This document shows positions 11,327-22,345 of a DNA stretch of 64,000 bases, one piece after another. This DNA comes from Saposhnikovia divaricata (Eukaryota; Streptophyta; Magnoliopsida; Apiales; Apiaceae). Both the position numbers and the translations under genes were made by a program. The notes under the pieces were generated by a model, which was given only the letters and a program-made list of their open reading frames with translations, searched no databases and was not told the origin of the DNA. Position 1 is the first letter of the stretch, and every line of letters begins with the position of its first letter. The stretch covers positions 54,357,881-54,421,880 of the forward strand of contig CM071597.1 of NCBI GenBank assembly GCA_036435485.1, written 5' to 3'.

Positions 11327-12497
11327 AGTTCGGTTTCAAAATATTTGTATTTTCATGATTTTGTCAAGTATGTCCTGGATTTCTAAAATGATACCCTGTT
11401 CTTTAAAAATTCGTATTAAATTCATTCTTTTGGCTATGACAATGAACTTTATCAATCTGAAAAGCTATTTTCAAGCTCTACAATTGTTGTTTATATTTCA
11501 TTAACCAATTCTGTGATTTAAGAGTCACAAATACTAAATTACTTGTGAAAACAGGATTGAGTCTGCTTATGCAGCTAATTGTTTTAAAGTTTTTGAATTC
11601 GTTACTTATCCGTTTTTAACGAGCCTTATCATTCTGGAAAGGTCTCCGAATTGTCTTCGAATTTCGTGTTCTGTACTTTTTAATTTGGAGTGTTCTTGAT
11701 AGAGTTAAAGAGGTTTCTTTCCAGGCTGGTCATAGCAGATTGTTAAGTGTGAATTGTGGTTGCAAGTATGGTTGTGAGTAATGTCAAATAACTATATTAG
11801 TAAGTTGAATGCTTGATTATGTTATAAGTATGTGATTTGGTTGTTGTTTGTGTCGGTTGTATTCCGACTGGGAATGTACTATAAGCGGGGAAGTGCTGCC
11901 GAAATTTTCTAAAATCCCCTAACTTTTTCAAATATTATCGACACACTTTCCACTGCTAGCTATCATATGATCAATCGGAATACCTTATGTGTTACTTATT
12001 ATTTGAGTTATGTGTTATGTGATTAGAAGGTCGTATGCATGCTATATATACGAATATATGAATATATGTTTACATGATTAAGTGTTAACGACTATAAGGA
12101 TAGTCGCTATTGAATTTGAGTTTGATTTATGATTTAAGATTTTTCGGGCATAGACCCTAGATGTTATAAAGTTATTAAGTGTGAATGGTTGGTTAAAGAG
12201 TTGATTTTGGTAAAGTGTTGTATACACCAGGAAGTGTTTTATAGAAATATTTATGATTAAGATAATCGTGTTAGAGTGTGCGTACTAGCGTCGGTAGATC
12301 GTATGTTTATCCCGAAGAATAAAGTACCGTATTATGTTAACTATAGAATCGACGTGCGGACTCGATCGCGGTGAATTAGATTGGTGGAAATCGCAAGAGC
12401 ATCGAATCGAAAGAGGATCAAATAAGAGGATTGGACACGTGGGACTTGCGTAGGAATGTCCTCTCTAAATCGTCAAGCATACTTATTTGCTAGGACC
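11327..12497 (+). repeat. Element C 5' LTR, segment between insertions A and B
   Basis: Matches 41043-42222 with scattered substitutions and small indels, so clearly more diverged than the LTR pairs of A or D. One visible difference is a segment near 11750 that lacks about 18 bp present near 41470. Non-coding. Confidence 0.88.
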
Positions 12498-14090
12498 TGA
12501 TAATTGGATTTTATATCCACTTGGAACATTCCATATCGGCTTAAATTGATTGTCTTGGTCTCAAGTTTGTTGTGTTTTTAATGTGTTTTTGTCTAGTTTT
12601 GCAGGTTTGTGAAATGTCGATTAGGGTTGATGTTTTCGTCAATGTTGGAGTTGAATTCGAGCATAGGAATGAGGAATGAAGTCTTTCCCTAGGCTACCGT
12701 GAAGGTTCATGAGTCAAAGGAATGAAGAACGGGAAGTGACAAAAGAATTGGAAGAGAAAACGGATGAGAAATAAACAAATTATGGAAAATTCGGATTTCC
12801 GGGTAGGTTGCGCAGTCTTCACTATTTTGGCCATATCTGGAGTTCTACAAGTCTGTTTGAGGCCCGTAAGTAGTCCACGCGAAGCTTTGGAAATTTTCTA
12901 TCAATCTAAAGCAAAATCAAAATTTGGGCAGAATTCGAATGCGCAGACTTCGCCCTAACAGTGCAGACTGCGCCCTAAATCATCAAAAAGTGGGCAGACT
13001 GCGCCCTTAGATAGAATGCTACCGCGCAGGCTGCGCCCTAGGTGCGCTGACTGTGCCCCTGTGCGGCCAGATTTGCTGAATTTTGACCGTTTTGCCCTAA
13101 TTCGAGTTGTAAACGTATTTTCGGCAGTTTCCTGTACCAAATCAAATTCTATTAGTTTTGTAAGGTAGTTTCTTGTGTAGCAAGGCTTCTTAAGCCTATA
13201 TAAGCACATCGAATCATTGTAATTTGTAACATCATTACATATCAATTACTTAGGTTTATTTGTATCTTTTCATACTTTGTTTTTATCATGGTTTCATCAA
13301 ATTCCATGGTGACGAACGGTTCGATTATGATCTAATCGTTGTCATGGGATTCTAACGGATTTATTTATGGAGCTTTAGTATCTTGATGCATTAAAGATCT
13401 GTGTGTGATGTATAATTGATATCCTCGTATGGTTGTGCTTAATTGCTAGATGCGTAGCTAACATCTAATTTGTTAATCTCTTGTGAAGTGAAAGTGGATC
13501 TTGAGATTTAGAACTTGCCATGCTAGCATAGGTTCATGATTGTTTATCAACGTGATTCGTAGTGTAAGATGAAAATACTTATACTGCCCTATGTGATCAA
13601 TATTGATAACTTGTTCCTCAACCGTTATGTTTTCACATTCTATAGACTTATAGGGTCTAAACATAATTGGTGTCTATTCATCTTCTATCTCTTTTGTGGA
13701 TGTATGGGTAGTTTGGTATACGTATGCTGACAGGTAGCGTGTACTTGTTTCGTGTTATCCGATCAGATATCATAACTATTGCATATAGTGATTAAAGGCG
13801 TCAGATCTAAGCGAAGTATTTAATGAAGTTAGGATCCCATGTTACTCTTGTAGAAGTAATTCGATTCCAATTCTCGTTAGTTAGTTAATTCTTAGTTGTT
13901 AATTTACTTCTTAGTTAATTTAGTTAATTAAACCAAAATTTGTTAATTGTCTTAGCAGTGAATAAAAACCATACATTGTTGCATAGGTACATGAACTGAA
14001 TTGAACCTAAACCAGATCTCTGTGGGAACGAACTCAACTTTATTCTATATTACTTGTGACCGCGTACGCTTGCGTGTATTAGTGTAAACA
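12498..14090 (+). repeat. 5' LTR of element B
   Basis: 1593 bp, starting TGATAATTGG and ending GTGTAAACA just before the primer site. Its partner is 17987-19542. The main difference lies in the GCGCAG minisatellite, where this copy has more units. Confidence 0.88.
12948..13075. repeat. GCGCAGACTGCGC minisatellite in B 5' LTR
   Basis: Five to six imperfect units of the kind GCGCAGACTGCGCCCTAA, each with the inner inverted repeat GCGCAG/CTGCGC. The stretch is GC-rich in an otherwise AT-rich LTR. The 3' LTR holds about four units at 18428-18523, so unit number changes between the two LTRs of one element. Confidence 0.75.
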
Positions 14091-14096
14091 AGTTTT

Positions 14097-14114
14097 TGGT
14101 GCCGCTGCCGGGGA
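14097..14114 (+). other. Primer binding site of element B, tRNA-Asp-like
   Basis: TGGTGCCGCTGCCGGGGA lies 6 bp after the LTR. It resembles the Asp tRNA complement used by Athila elements, with two or so changes. The second copy at 19549-19566 reads GGCACCGCTGCCGAGGA, with its own changes. Confidence 0.75.
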
Positions 14115-14207
14115 TCATCGGTGTTTTTTTTAGTTTATGTGCTTATCATCAGTGGTCGTTAGAGTTCACTGACTCAGATTGTTTCTTACATAGTTGTTTA
14201 GTTCTAT

Positions 14208-16229
14208 GTGTTTCAAGTAGCAATGGGAGAACCAGCAGCAGCAGCGAAAGCATTGATGTATTACTCTCAACCAAAGATCAATGACATCCAATCTAGCATT
14301 GTCAGGCCAGCTATTACAGCTAACACTTTCGAAATCAATCCTAGCACAATTCAGATGGTGCAGAATTCGGTTCAGTTTGGGGGTGCTTCAACGGAAGAAC
14401 CTAATATGCACATTCGGGACTTTATCGAGATCTACGACACCTTCAAGATCAATAGTGTGTTTGAGGATGCTGTGAAATTGAGACTTTTCCCATTTTCTCT
14501 ACGGGATAAAGCTAAGGGCTGGTTGCAATCTCTACCAGCAGGTTCTATTTTGACATGGGAGGATCTTGCTCAGAAATTTCTCACTAAATTTTTCCCCATG
14601 GCAAAGACCGCAGCAATCAGGAATGCTATAACTCAGTTTGCACAGCAGTCTGGAGAGTCTTTGTGCGAGGCTTGGGAGCGATATAAGCAGATGCTAAGGA
14701 AGTGTCCACATCATGGGATGCCTGATTGGATGGTGATTAACAGCTTTTATAATGGCTTGGGTGCCCAGTCAAGACCCATGCTAGATGCAGCATCAGGTGG
14801 AGCTCTATGGGCTAAGAGCTATGAGGAAGCTTATGAGTTGATTGAGATGATGGCTGTGAATGAATACCAGAATTCAATTCAGATATTTTCACAAGACAAA
14901 ATAGCAGGAATTCTGGAAGTTAATACAGTCACAGCTCTAGTAGCTCAGCTAGAGGCAATTAATAAGAAATTGGATTCTATGTCAAAGCATGGGGTGCCTC
15001 AAGTTGCTAGTGTTTGTGAGCTATGTGCGGGCGCACATGAGACGACTCAATGTGCCATATCTATTGAATCGGCACAGTTTGTGAGCAATTTTCAGAGATC
15101 GCAGCAGCTAGCTCCCAACATCTATCATCCTAATTTTAGCTGGAGCAATAATCAAGATTTTCAGCAGCAACAGTCTCATGAGAATGCTGGTCAATCTTTG
15201 AATGAAAAATCTGAAGTGGATGAATTGAGGTTGATGATTAAAAGTCAGGCGGTGTCTCTCAAGACATTGGAGAATCAGATTGGGCAATTTACAAGTGCCT
15301 TTCTCAACGGACCGCAGGGAGTTCTTCCTAGTGCCACAGAGGTAAATCCAGGAAAACAAGATGGCATGAAGCAGGTTAATGCCATAACACTCAAATCTGG
15401 AATAGTCATGAACAATCAGAATTCAGCAATTGAGGATGAAGAAGAAATTCATGATCAGGATCCTACAGAAAAAGAAGAAAATTCTGTTTTGTCAGAACCT
15501 GTGGTGGATAGTGATGAGGAGGAAGAGTGTGAGTCACTAGGCTTGGCTGATCTTTGGGATTCTCAGGTGCTGGTTGATGAGGTGGTTTCATGGTCAAATA
15601 TTGAGGATAGTGCAATTGAGTCTTTTCTTGAGAAAGATGTTTTGATTGAGGGTAATGAAGATCTTCATGAGTTGTATAGGAATTTTAATTCTGATGAGAT
15701 GTTAGAGGAATTGAAGGTCATTTGTTCTAAGCATGAAATCCAACTTGAGGATAGTTCTTTTGATCCTAAGTCTGTTGTTAAGACTTCTGTTGGTAAACAA
15801 CCCACTTTCGTTCCTAATCTGTCCATTACCACTCTTGATCAGTCTTTGGTAGTTAATAATGAAACTTATCATATTGAAGAAGTTTCCAAACTCGAGTTTA
15901 ATCCATCAGATCAGCTAAGGTATGTATATTCGGGCCAATCATCTACTTTGCTTATTATTATTGTTGCTAACTTGTCAGGTAGTGGAGTGAACATTGTTAC
16001 TGAGACTTTTGAGGAGCAAAGAAGGCTGAAATTTGTCATCAAGGCTGTAGCTCCGGAAAAGATAATTAAATGGCCATATAGAGATACGGTGTCAAAATTT
16101 TCAAGAGAAAATCCATTGCCATGTCTAGCTAAAGACTTTAAACAAGAACGCTTCGTGGGAGGCAACCCACGTGTTTCAATAATTAGGTATGTGTTCTACT
16201 ATCCCTTGTGTTACCTTTCCATTCAATGA
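14208..16229 (+). CDS. gag: Athila-type gag protein, intact frame
   Basis: 673 codons. The real start is probably the second Met (MGEPAAAAK) at 14223. Residues ~65-190 form the retrotransposon gag domain (RLFPFSLRDKAKGWLQSL, then LAQKFLTKFFP). Around residue 270 lies a one-knuckle zinc motif CELCAGAHETTQC, i.e. CX2CX3HX4C, the short form seen in Athila. VNAITLKSG at ~390 is the usual landmark before the protease, but instead an acidic stretch follows (~405-460) and the C-terminal 200 residues match no pol domain that I can see. The ORF ends close to a GGGAGGCAACCCACGTG word that sits after pol in many Athila elements, so pol was probably deleted. Role: capsid-like shell that packages element RNA. 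Confidence 0.85.
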   Translation: MFQVAMGEPAAAAKALMYYSQPKINDIQSSIVRPAITANTFEINPSTIQMVQNSVQFGGASTEEPNMHIRDFIEIYDTFKINSVFEDAVKLRLFPFSLRDKAKGWLQSLPAGSILTWEDLAQKFLTKFFPMAKTAAIRNAITQFAQQSGESLCEAWERYKQMLRKCPHHGMPDWMVINSFYNGLGAQSRPMLDAASGGALWAKSYEEAYELIEMMAVNEYQNSIQIFSQDKIAGILEVNTVTALVAQLEAINKKLDSMSKHGVPQVASVCELCAGAHETTQCAISIESAQFVSNFQRSQQLAPNIYHPNFSWSNNQDFQQQQSHENAGQSLNEKSEVDELRLMIKSQAVSLKTLENQIGQFTSAFLNGPQGVLPSATEVNPGKQDGMKQVNAITLKSGIVMNNQNSAIEDEEEIHDQDPTEKEENSVLSEPVVDSDEEEECESLGLADLWDSQVLVDEVVSWSNIEDSAIESFLEKDVLIEGNEDLHELYRNFNSDEMLEELKVICSKHEIQLEDSSFDPKSVVKTSVGKQPTFVPNLSITTLDQSLVVNNETYHIEEVSKLEFNPSDQLRYVYSGQSSTLLIIIVANLSGSGVNIVTETFEEQRRLKFVIKAVAPEKIIKWPYRDTVSKFSRENPLPCLAKDFKQERFVGGNPRVSIIRYVFYYPLCYLSIQ

Positions 16230-17973
16230 GGACATTGAATATTTTAATTTTGGGCGTGGGTTGGGGATAAGTAGTTGTTTGTAGTAGTTATTGCATTCAT
16301 GTAGGATATCATGCTTTGCATTTTAGTTGTAATTCATGCATGTGTTGTTCGTATTATTATCATGTGAGTCCATAGTAGTTGCATTTGCACCCATGCTTGA
16401 TAGGAATTTTGTGTTGTTGACGCTTTTGATTGAGAAGTGATATGCTTTGTTCTTGTGCACACACATACACTAGTAAGTTGAAGCTAGTAGACTTATTGAA
16501 TGTTGTAAGTAATTAAAAGGACATGAATATGTGCAAGTTGATTTAGTTTGCATGCTTTGAATACAAGTAGGTGCATTAGAGAGATTTTTGCTTGGGATTG
16601 AGTATGTTTTTCCACCAAGTGAGCTTTTGAGCCTTATTGCATATTTGTTACAAATTATTCGGTTGCTTGAGTGTCCACGGATTGTTTGAATTGCTAGCAG
16701 TTGTTTGAGGTCTTTCTTGAAAAGCATGACATTAATTGACGATTAAAATGATAAAGGCATTTAGGAATAACCGCATATTTTCCCATATTACCACACCATA
16801 TTTATATAATCAATTAGTTAACCCGTTGAACTTAATCCTATTTTTTGGTGACATACCACATTACTTGCCTAGACCTTTTTCTTGTATTGGCCTTGCATTA
16901 ATTTGAACCTACATTGTCAAAGGCTAGTAGAGTACTTAAGGGAGTAATAAGGTGTGCAAGGAGGGGTTATTGTTGGTCATACTTTTGGGGGAAATATTGA
17001 ACATTGGGTTTGGTTGTTTACTTGATAGTCGGCATGTGTAATAAAATCATGGGATCATTGTTATTGTGTATATTATTGTTCTTGTTATATTTAGCTCTCG
17101 AAAAAAGAAAAAAAAATAAAAAAAGGAAAAAAAATAGAATAAGAAAAACAAATATATTATGAGAGCATAGTTGTGTTTGTTGTGATCCTTCTTTAGTTGA
17201 CTAGTTGAGTGTTTTTGTTGGAAGTAAAATAGTAAAATTATGTGTGGGGGGGGGGGGGAAATAGGGTGTTATGTATGATTTATTATGGTGCCTACTAGCT
17301 TTTGACACTTCACCTGAATTGGCTTATTTGTCATACCTTGTCCCTAGCCCCGTTACAACCCAATTAAAGACCTTTTGATTTCGTCATTGATGTATGTTGT
17401 GTTAAGAGTTAGATTGATACCAAATGTCAAGCATGCGTATGATTTTGTTGGAATTGAGTGATACACTTACCCTCGTTCTTGAGTGAATATTCTTTTGTGA
17501 GCGGATGGTGAGTGTTTACTTGTTTTTGCATATGAGATCCCGAGTTTTGTCTCAAAGATGTATTCTTGTGGGCTTACCATGGTTACTAACTTATTCTTAC
17601 ACTTGACATGGACTTTTGAGAACTTATGCATGTTCATTGAGTAGACTATGTGAATACTTGCACCTTCGACACCAAGACATTGCATTATTACTTTGATTCT
17701 TAAGTTGATATGGCATGAGAGGATTTGAAGGTATGGTGGTGTATTAGTATTAAATCATTTGCATTTTCATATTAGTTGCATTCATGCATTGCATTGCATT
17801 GGATTTTGTGGGTACATTCTCTATAGGCCCTCACGAGACCCTACTCGTCCACTAGGGCTGCCTAGGGGTTTAAAGCGCTTGTTGCATATGCCAAATGCAA
17901 CCGTGATCACCTACGGAAGTGGTACTAATTAGGTAGTGTTTAGTTGTTTATGCTTGAGGACATGCATCGGTTT
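16230..17973 (+). other. Non-coding interior of element B
   Basis: No supported ORF over 1.7 kb. Contains an A-rich stretch (17100-17150) and a pure G run of about 13 at 17246-17258, both common slippage-prone features in Athila 3' regions. The last part resembles a leader to the polypurine tract. Confidence 0.7.
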
Positions 17974-17986
17974 AAGTTTGGGGGTG
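17974..17986 (+). other. Polypurine tract of element B
   Basis: AGTTTGGGGGTG directly before TGATAAGTGG, the start of the second LTR. It fixes orientation (+) and the 3' LTR border. Confidence 0.85.
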
Positions 17987-19542
17987 TGATAAGTGGATTT
18001 TATATCCACTTGGAACGTTCCATATCGGCTTAAATTGATTGTCTTGGTCTCAAGTTTGTTGTGTTTTTAATGTCTTTTTGTGTAGTTGTGCAGGTTTGTG
18101 AAATGTCGATTAGGGTTGATGTTTTCGTCAATGTTGGAGTTGAATTCGAGCATAGGAATGAGGAATGAAGTCTTTCCCTACGCTACCGTGAAGGTTCATG
18201 AGTCAAAGGAATGAAGAACGGGAAGTGGCAAAAGAATTGGAAGAGAAAACGGATGAGAAATAAACAAATTGTGGAAAATTCGAATTTCCGGGTAGGTTGC
18301 GCAGTCTTCACTGTTTTGGCCATATCTGGAGTTCTACAAGTCCGTTTGAGGCCCGTAAGTAGTCCACGCGAAGCTTTGGAAATTTTCTATCAATCTAAAG
18401 CAAAATCAAAGTTTGGGCAGAATTCGAGTGCGCAGACTGCGCCCTAACAGCGCAGACTGCGCCCTAAATCATCAAAAAGTGGGTAGACTGCGCCCTAGGT
18501 GCGCAGACTGCGCCCTTGGACATAATGCTGAATTTTGACCGTTTTACCCTAATTCGAGTTGTAAACGTATTTTCGGCAGTTTCCTGTACCAAATCAAATT
18601 CTATTAGTTTTGTAAGGTAGTTTCTTGTGTAGCAAGGCTTCTTAAGCCTATATAAACACATCGAATCATTGTAATTTGTAACATCATTACATATCAATTA
18701 ATTAGGTTTATTTTTATCTTTTCATACTTTGTTTTTATCATGGTTTCATCAAATCCCATGGTGACGAACGGTTCGATTATGAACTAATCGTTGTCATGGG
18801 ATTCTAACGGATTTATTTATGGAGCTTTAGTATCTTGATGCATTAAAGATCTGTGTGTGATGTATAATTGATATCCTCGTATGGTTGTGCTTAATTGCTA
18901 GATGCGTAGCTAACATCTAATTTGTTAATCTCTTGTGAAGTGAAAGTGGATCTTGAGATTTAGAACTTGCCATGCTAGCATAGGTTCATGATTGTTTATC
19001 AACGTGATTCGTAGTGTAAGATGAAAATACTTATACTGCCCTATGTGATCAATATTGATAACTTGTTCCTCAACCGTTATGTTTTCACATTCTATAGACT
19101 TATAGGGTCTAAACATAATTGGTGTCTATTCATCTTCTATCTCTTTTGTGGATGTATGGGTAGTTTGGTATACGTATGCTGACAGGTAGCGTGTACTTGT
19201 TTCGTGTTATCCGATCAGATATCATAACTATTGCATATAGTGATTAACGGCGTCAGATCTAAGCGAAGTATTTAATGAAGTTAGGATCCCATGTTACTCT
19301 TGTAGAAGTAATTCGATTCCAATTCTCGTTAGTTAGTTAATTCTTAGTTGTTAATTTACTTCTTAGTTAATTTAGTTAATTAAACCAAAATTTGTTAATT
19401 GTCTTAGCAGTGAATAAAAACCATACATTGTTGCATAGGTACATGAACTGAATTGAACCTAAACCAGATCTCTGTGGGAACGAACTCAACTTTATTCTAT
19501 ATTACTTGTGACCGCGTACGCTTGCGTGTATTAGTGTAAACA
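17987..19542 (+). repeat. Second LTR of element B
   Basis: 1556 bp, same ends as 12498-14090 and very similar throughout. It lacks about 37 bp of the GCGCAG minisatellite region. It is followed not by flanking DNA but by a new primer site and gag start. Confidence 0.88.
18425..18527. repeat. GCGCAGACTGCGC minisatellite in B second LTR
   Basis: Four units of GCGCAGACTGCGCCCTA type, more uniform than those of the first LTR. Each unit can form a short hairpin. Confidence 0.75.
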
Positions 19543-19661
19543 AGTTTTTGGCACCGCTGCCGAGGATCATCGGTGTTTTATTTTTAGTTTATGTGCTTGT
19601 CATCAGTGGTCGTTAGAGTTCACTGACTCGGATTGTTTCTTACACAGTTGTTTAGTTCTAT

Positions 19662-20120
19662 GTGTTTCGAGTAGCAATGGGAGAACCAGCAGCAGCAGCG
19701 AAATCATTGATGTATTACTCTCAACCAAAGATCAATGACATCCAATCTAGCATTGTCAGGCCAGCTATTACAGCTAACACTTTCGAAATCAATCCTAGCA
19801 CAATTCAGATGGTGCAGAATTCGGTTCAGTTTGGGGGTGCTTCAACGGAAGAACCTAATATGCACATTCGGGACTTTATCGAGATCTACAACACCTTCAA
19901 GATCAATAGTGTGTCTGAGGATGCTGTGAAATTGAGACTTTTCCCATTTTCTCTACGGGATAAAGCTAAGGGCTGGTTGCAATCTCTACCAGCAGGTTCT
20001 ATTTTGACATGGGAGGATCTTGCTCAGAAATTTCTCACTAAATTTTTCCCCATGGCAAAGACCGCAGCAATCAGGAATGCTATAACTCAGTTTGCACAGC
20101 AGTCTGGAGAGTCTTTGTAA
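19662..20120 (+). pseudogene. gag: Truncated second gag copy of element B
   Basis: Codons 1-150 match gag at 14208 almost exactly (one Gln/Arg and a few other changes) and stop at QQSGESL because the element breaks off at 20119. The terminal stop comes from joined element C sequence. Leader and primer site precede it as in the complete copy. Confidence 0.88.
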
Positions 20121-21282
20121 AAAATTGTGGCTTTATTGAAACTGTAAAAAATTGATTTTGAAATTGTGGGATAAAAATAAAAATGTTTTAGACCGTGACG
20201 CCGGTCTGTTATTATATGGCTTTATGCCATGGCCAATGTCAATAAGAGCCACCAGGATCCTACAATAAAGGAGGAATCACATGTACGGGTGTGATATCCG
20301 GAGCTATTTGCGGGCTGATCACCCGGCTAGCTCGTAGCGTTCAAGTTGAAATCCTAAGTTTTTGTAATGTTTTTAAAATTGATGATTAAAGTTGCAAACT
20401 CTTATCTTGATAACTCATTCCTTATGATTCAGTTCTTCAGAACTTAAACCAGATTTGGATATTGCTTATTCATCAGAACTTTGCTGAATACCCCTTTGCT
20501 ACATTTGACAACTATAACATTGTTAGTAGTTGAGCCTGATAAAGTTATTGTGAACCTCTTAATTATTCATTCCCCTCAAGTTTTTATAATTTTCTATGCT
20601 ACTATGAGATTTGTTGAAGATAAATATCAAAATTGTTTTAAAACTTTGGAAGAGAATCATTTATTGAATTCTACAAACCTCCCTCATATTTGGAAATTAT
20701 TATTATGAATATTTCAAAAATAATATCATCCACATATTGGATTTAAAACCTTCAAAGTTTTTCCTAAAGTATCTTAGTATACTCTATTATAAACTTGCTG
20801 AGCAATTCTTTCGCTCATTCTTACTTTTATTTAAATCTTATTTTACAGAGATAGATAGTTGATGCGGTTGACTTAGTTTAGCTCGAAGCAGGGAAGGACT
20901 TGGATCAAGATGATTTTGGCTTAGAGCATTCTATCTTTCGAAATAGTCTACTAGATGCATAGTTAGACTGGTAACGTATTTATACTTGTGTTGTATTATT
21001 TGTTGTATTAGAATATTGTGGTTGTTGTATACCTTATATCAAGGTGATACCAACAACATAAGATTGTATAAGAGATTGTTGTAATAAGAGTTGTGAGTTA
21101 ATAAAAGTTGTTATTAATATTGTTTTGGATTTCTTGTTTTCTAGTCTATAACCTGAAAAGATCTTGTTAGGTTGGGGTCGGATGTCATGTTTTAGATTAA
21201 ATATTGGCAGGTGATTGTTTGATTATTAAGGTTTTCCGCAGTAGCGACCCATATCCTTGACCCCGGATTTGGGGGTGTTACA
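20120..21282 (+). repeat. Element C 5' LTR, 3' segment
   Basis: Matches 42690-43842 closely and ends with the same GGATTTGGGGGTGTTACA. The short open frame at 20481-20708, conserved with 43040-43267, is a shared LTR frame and no gene. Confidence 0.88.
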
Positions 21283-21334
21283 AGTTGGTATCAGAGCTAA
21301 GGTTATATAAACTAGAAACAAGATAGAGCGTAGG

Positions 21335-21392
<58 letters not shown>

Positions 21393-22002
21393 TGTTAGGG
21401 TGTCTGAACTCACATAGAGTTTGTGTTGGACTATCGGATATAGTTCCAATGAGTAAGTTGAGATTAGGATTCTACCTTAGGATGATGGTTACGAGTCGAG
21501 TAGAATTCCTTGTGATTGGAGATAGTGGTAGTAGAGTCTTTAGAGACTATTGTGAGTTTTTTATCGGCGTAGGGTATCGTGTATCTTAAGACGTTCCGAA
21601 GAGAGTTTAGAATTGATCAATCGTTCGTCAGAGGAGCCGACAGAGGATGCATCTGTGGAGATCGGGGCAAAATTCTTTTTCATCTATAATTTATTTGATA
21701 CTCCTTCACTGAAGGATTGTTAGAAGATATATTCCGTCTTCTAAGTTGTAGTTTTTTTTAAACTTTGTGTTCACCCGAATGTTGGGTTTCGATTGTTTCA
21801 GAGGCTGTCATGGTAACTATTTTTCAGGTTTTTCTGAGGCCCTGATAAGTTTATTCAAATTGAACTTCCGCTTTAATCTTTCTAGTGGTGGATAAAATTT
21901 ATTCGTGGTACATCACTACTTGCTCGTCATGTGCTAGTATCATATCCCGTTAAATCTTTCTTTCTGGATTAATACCCTTGGAATTCTCTTAGTTTTATCC
22001 GA
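21283..22002 (+). other. Element C 5' interior remnant
   Basis: Starts with the primer site TGGTATCAGAGC at 21286-21297 (initiator-Met type). A pure TA repeat of about 53 bp lies at 21336-21388. The rest has no intact gag. It ends with TCCGA (21998-22002), the left target duplication of element D. Confidence 0.8.
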
Positions 22003-22265
22003 TGTAAGAACCCCAAATTTTGGATATAATTAAAACTTTTTATTAAGTAATGATAAAATGAAGAACAATGATTCCGACAACAAGGTCACCAGCTCTAATG
22101 AATGGTGGTTTCAAAGAACAATGATTGTAATGAATGGATATTGCTTGGGACAATGATCCTGATGCATTGGTATATTGTCAGAATAGAGTAATTCGATGGT
22201 TGAGGACCTAGATAAGAATAATCTACCATCCAGGAAGGAGCTAATGGATCCTTGAAGGGAAATGA

Positions 22266-22345
22266 GTACGTGCATAGTGTTTTCCATACGTGCATAGTAT
22301 TTCCCGTACGTGCATAGTGTTTCCTGTACGTGCATAGTAATTTGG
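22266..22345. repeat. Four 20-bp direct repeats with an ACGTG core in D LTR
   Basis: TACGTGCATAGT begins at 22267, 22287, 22307 and 22327, exactly 20 bp apart, separated by TTTCC-type spacers. ACGTG is the core of plant G-box/ABRE sites; regulatory function is inference. The repeat recurs near 32611-32690 in the 3' LTR. Confidence 0.8.

Larger units (their letters stand above)
12498..20119 (+). mobile_element. Athila-type gag-only retrotransposon derivative B, with a partial second interior
   Basis: Order: LTR (12498-14090), Asp-type primer site, gag, long non-coding part, polypurine tract, LTR (17987-19542), then again leader and the first 150 codons of gag, cut off at 20119. There is no protease, RT, RNase H or integrase. 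On the right the element is joined to C sequence equal to 42690, so about 470 bp of the C LTR (42222-42690) are missing. This LTR-int-LTR-int layout fits a tandem made by unequal recombination and then a deletion. B would need proteins of an autonomous Athila relative. Confidence 0.85.

Noticed and set aside
12955..13245. Minus frame of 96 codons conserved at 18464-18697
   Set aside because: It is LTR sequence of B on the antisense strand, running through the minisatellite.
13473..13664. 63-codon minus frame identical at 18925-19116
   Set aside because: Conserved only because both lie in the two LTRs of B; no start context or domain.
22266..22345. Short CRISPR-like direct repeats
   Set aside because: Only four 20-bp units without spacers; a minisatellite in an LTR.
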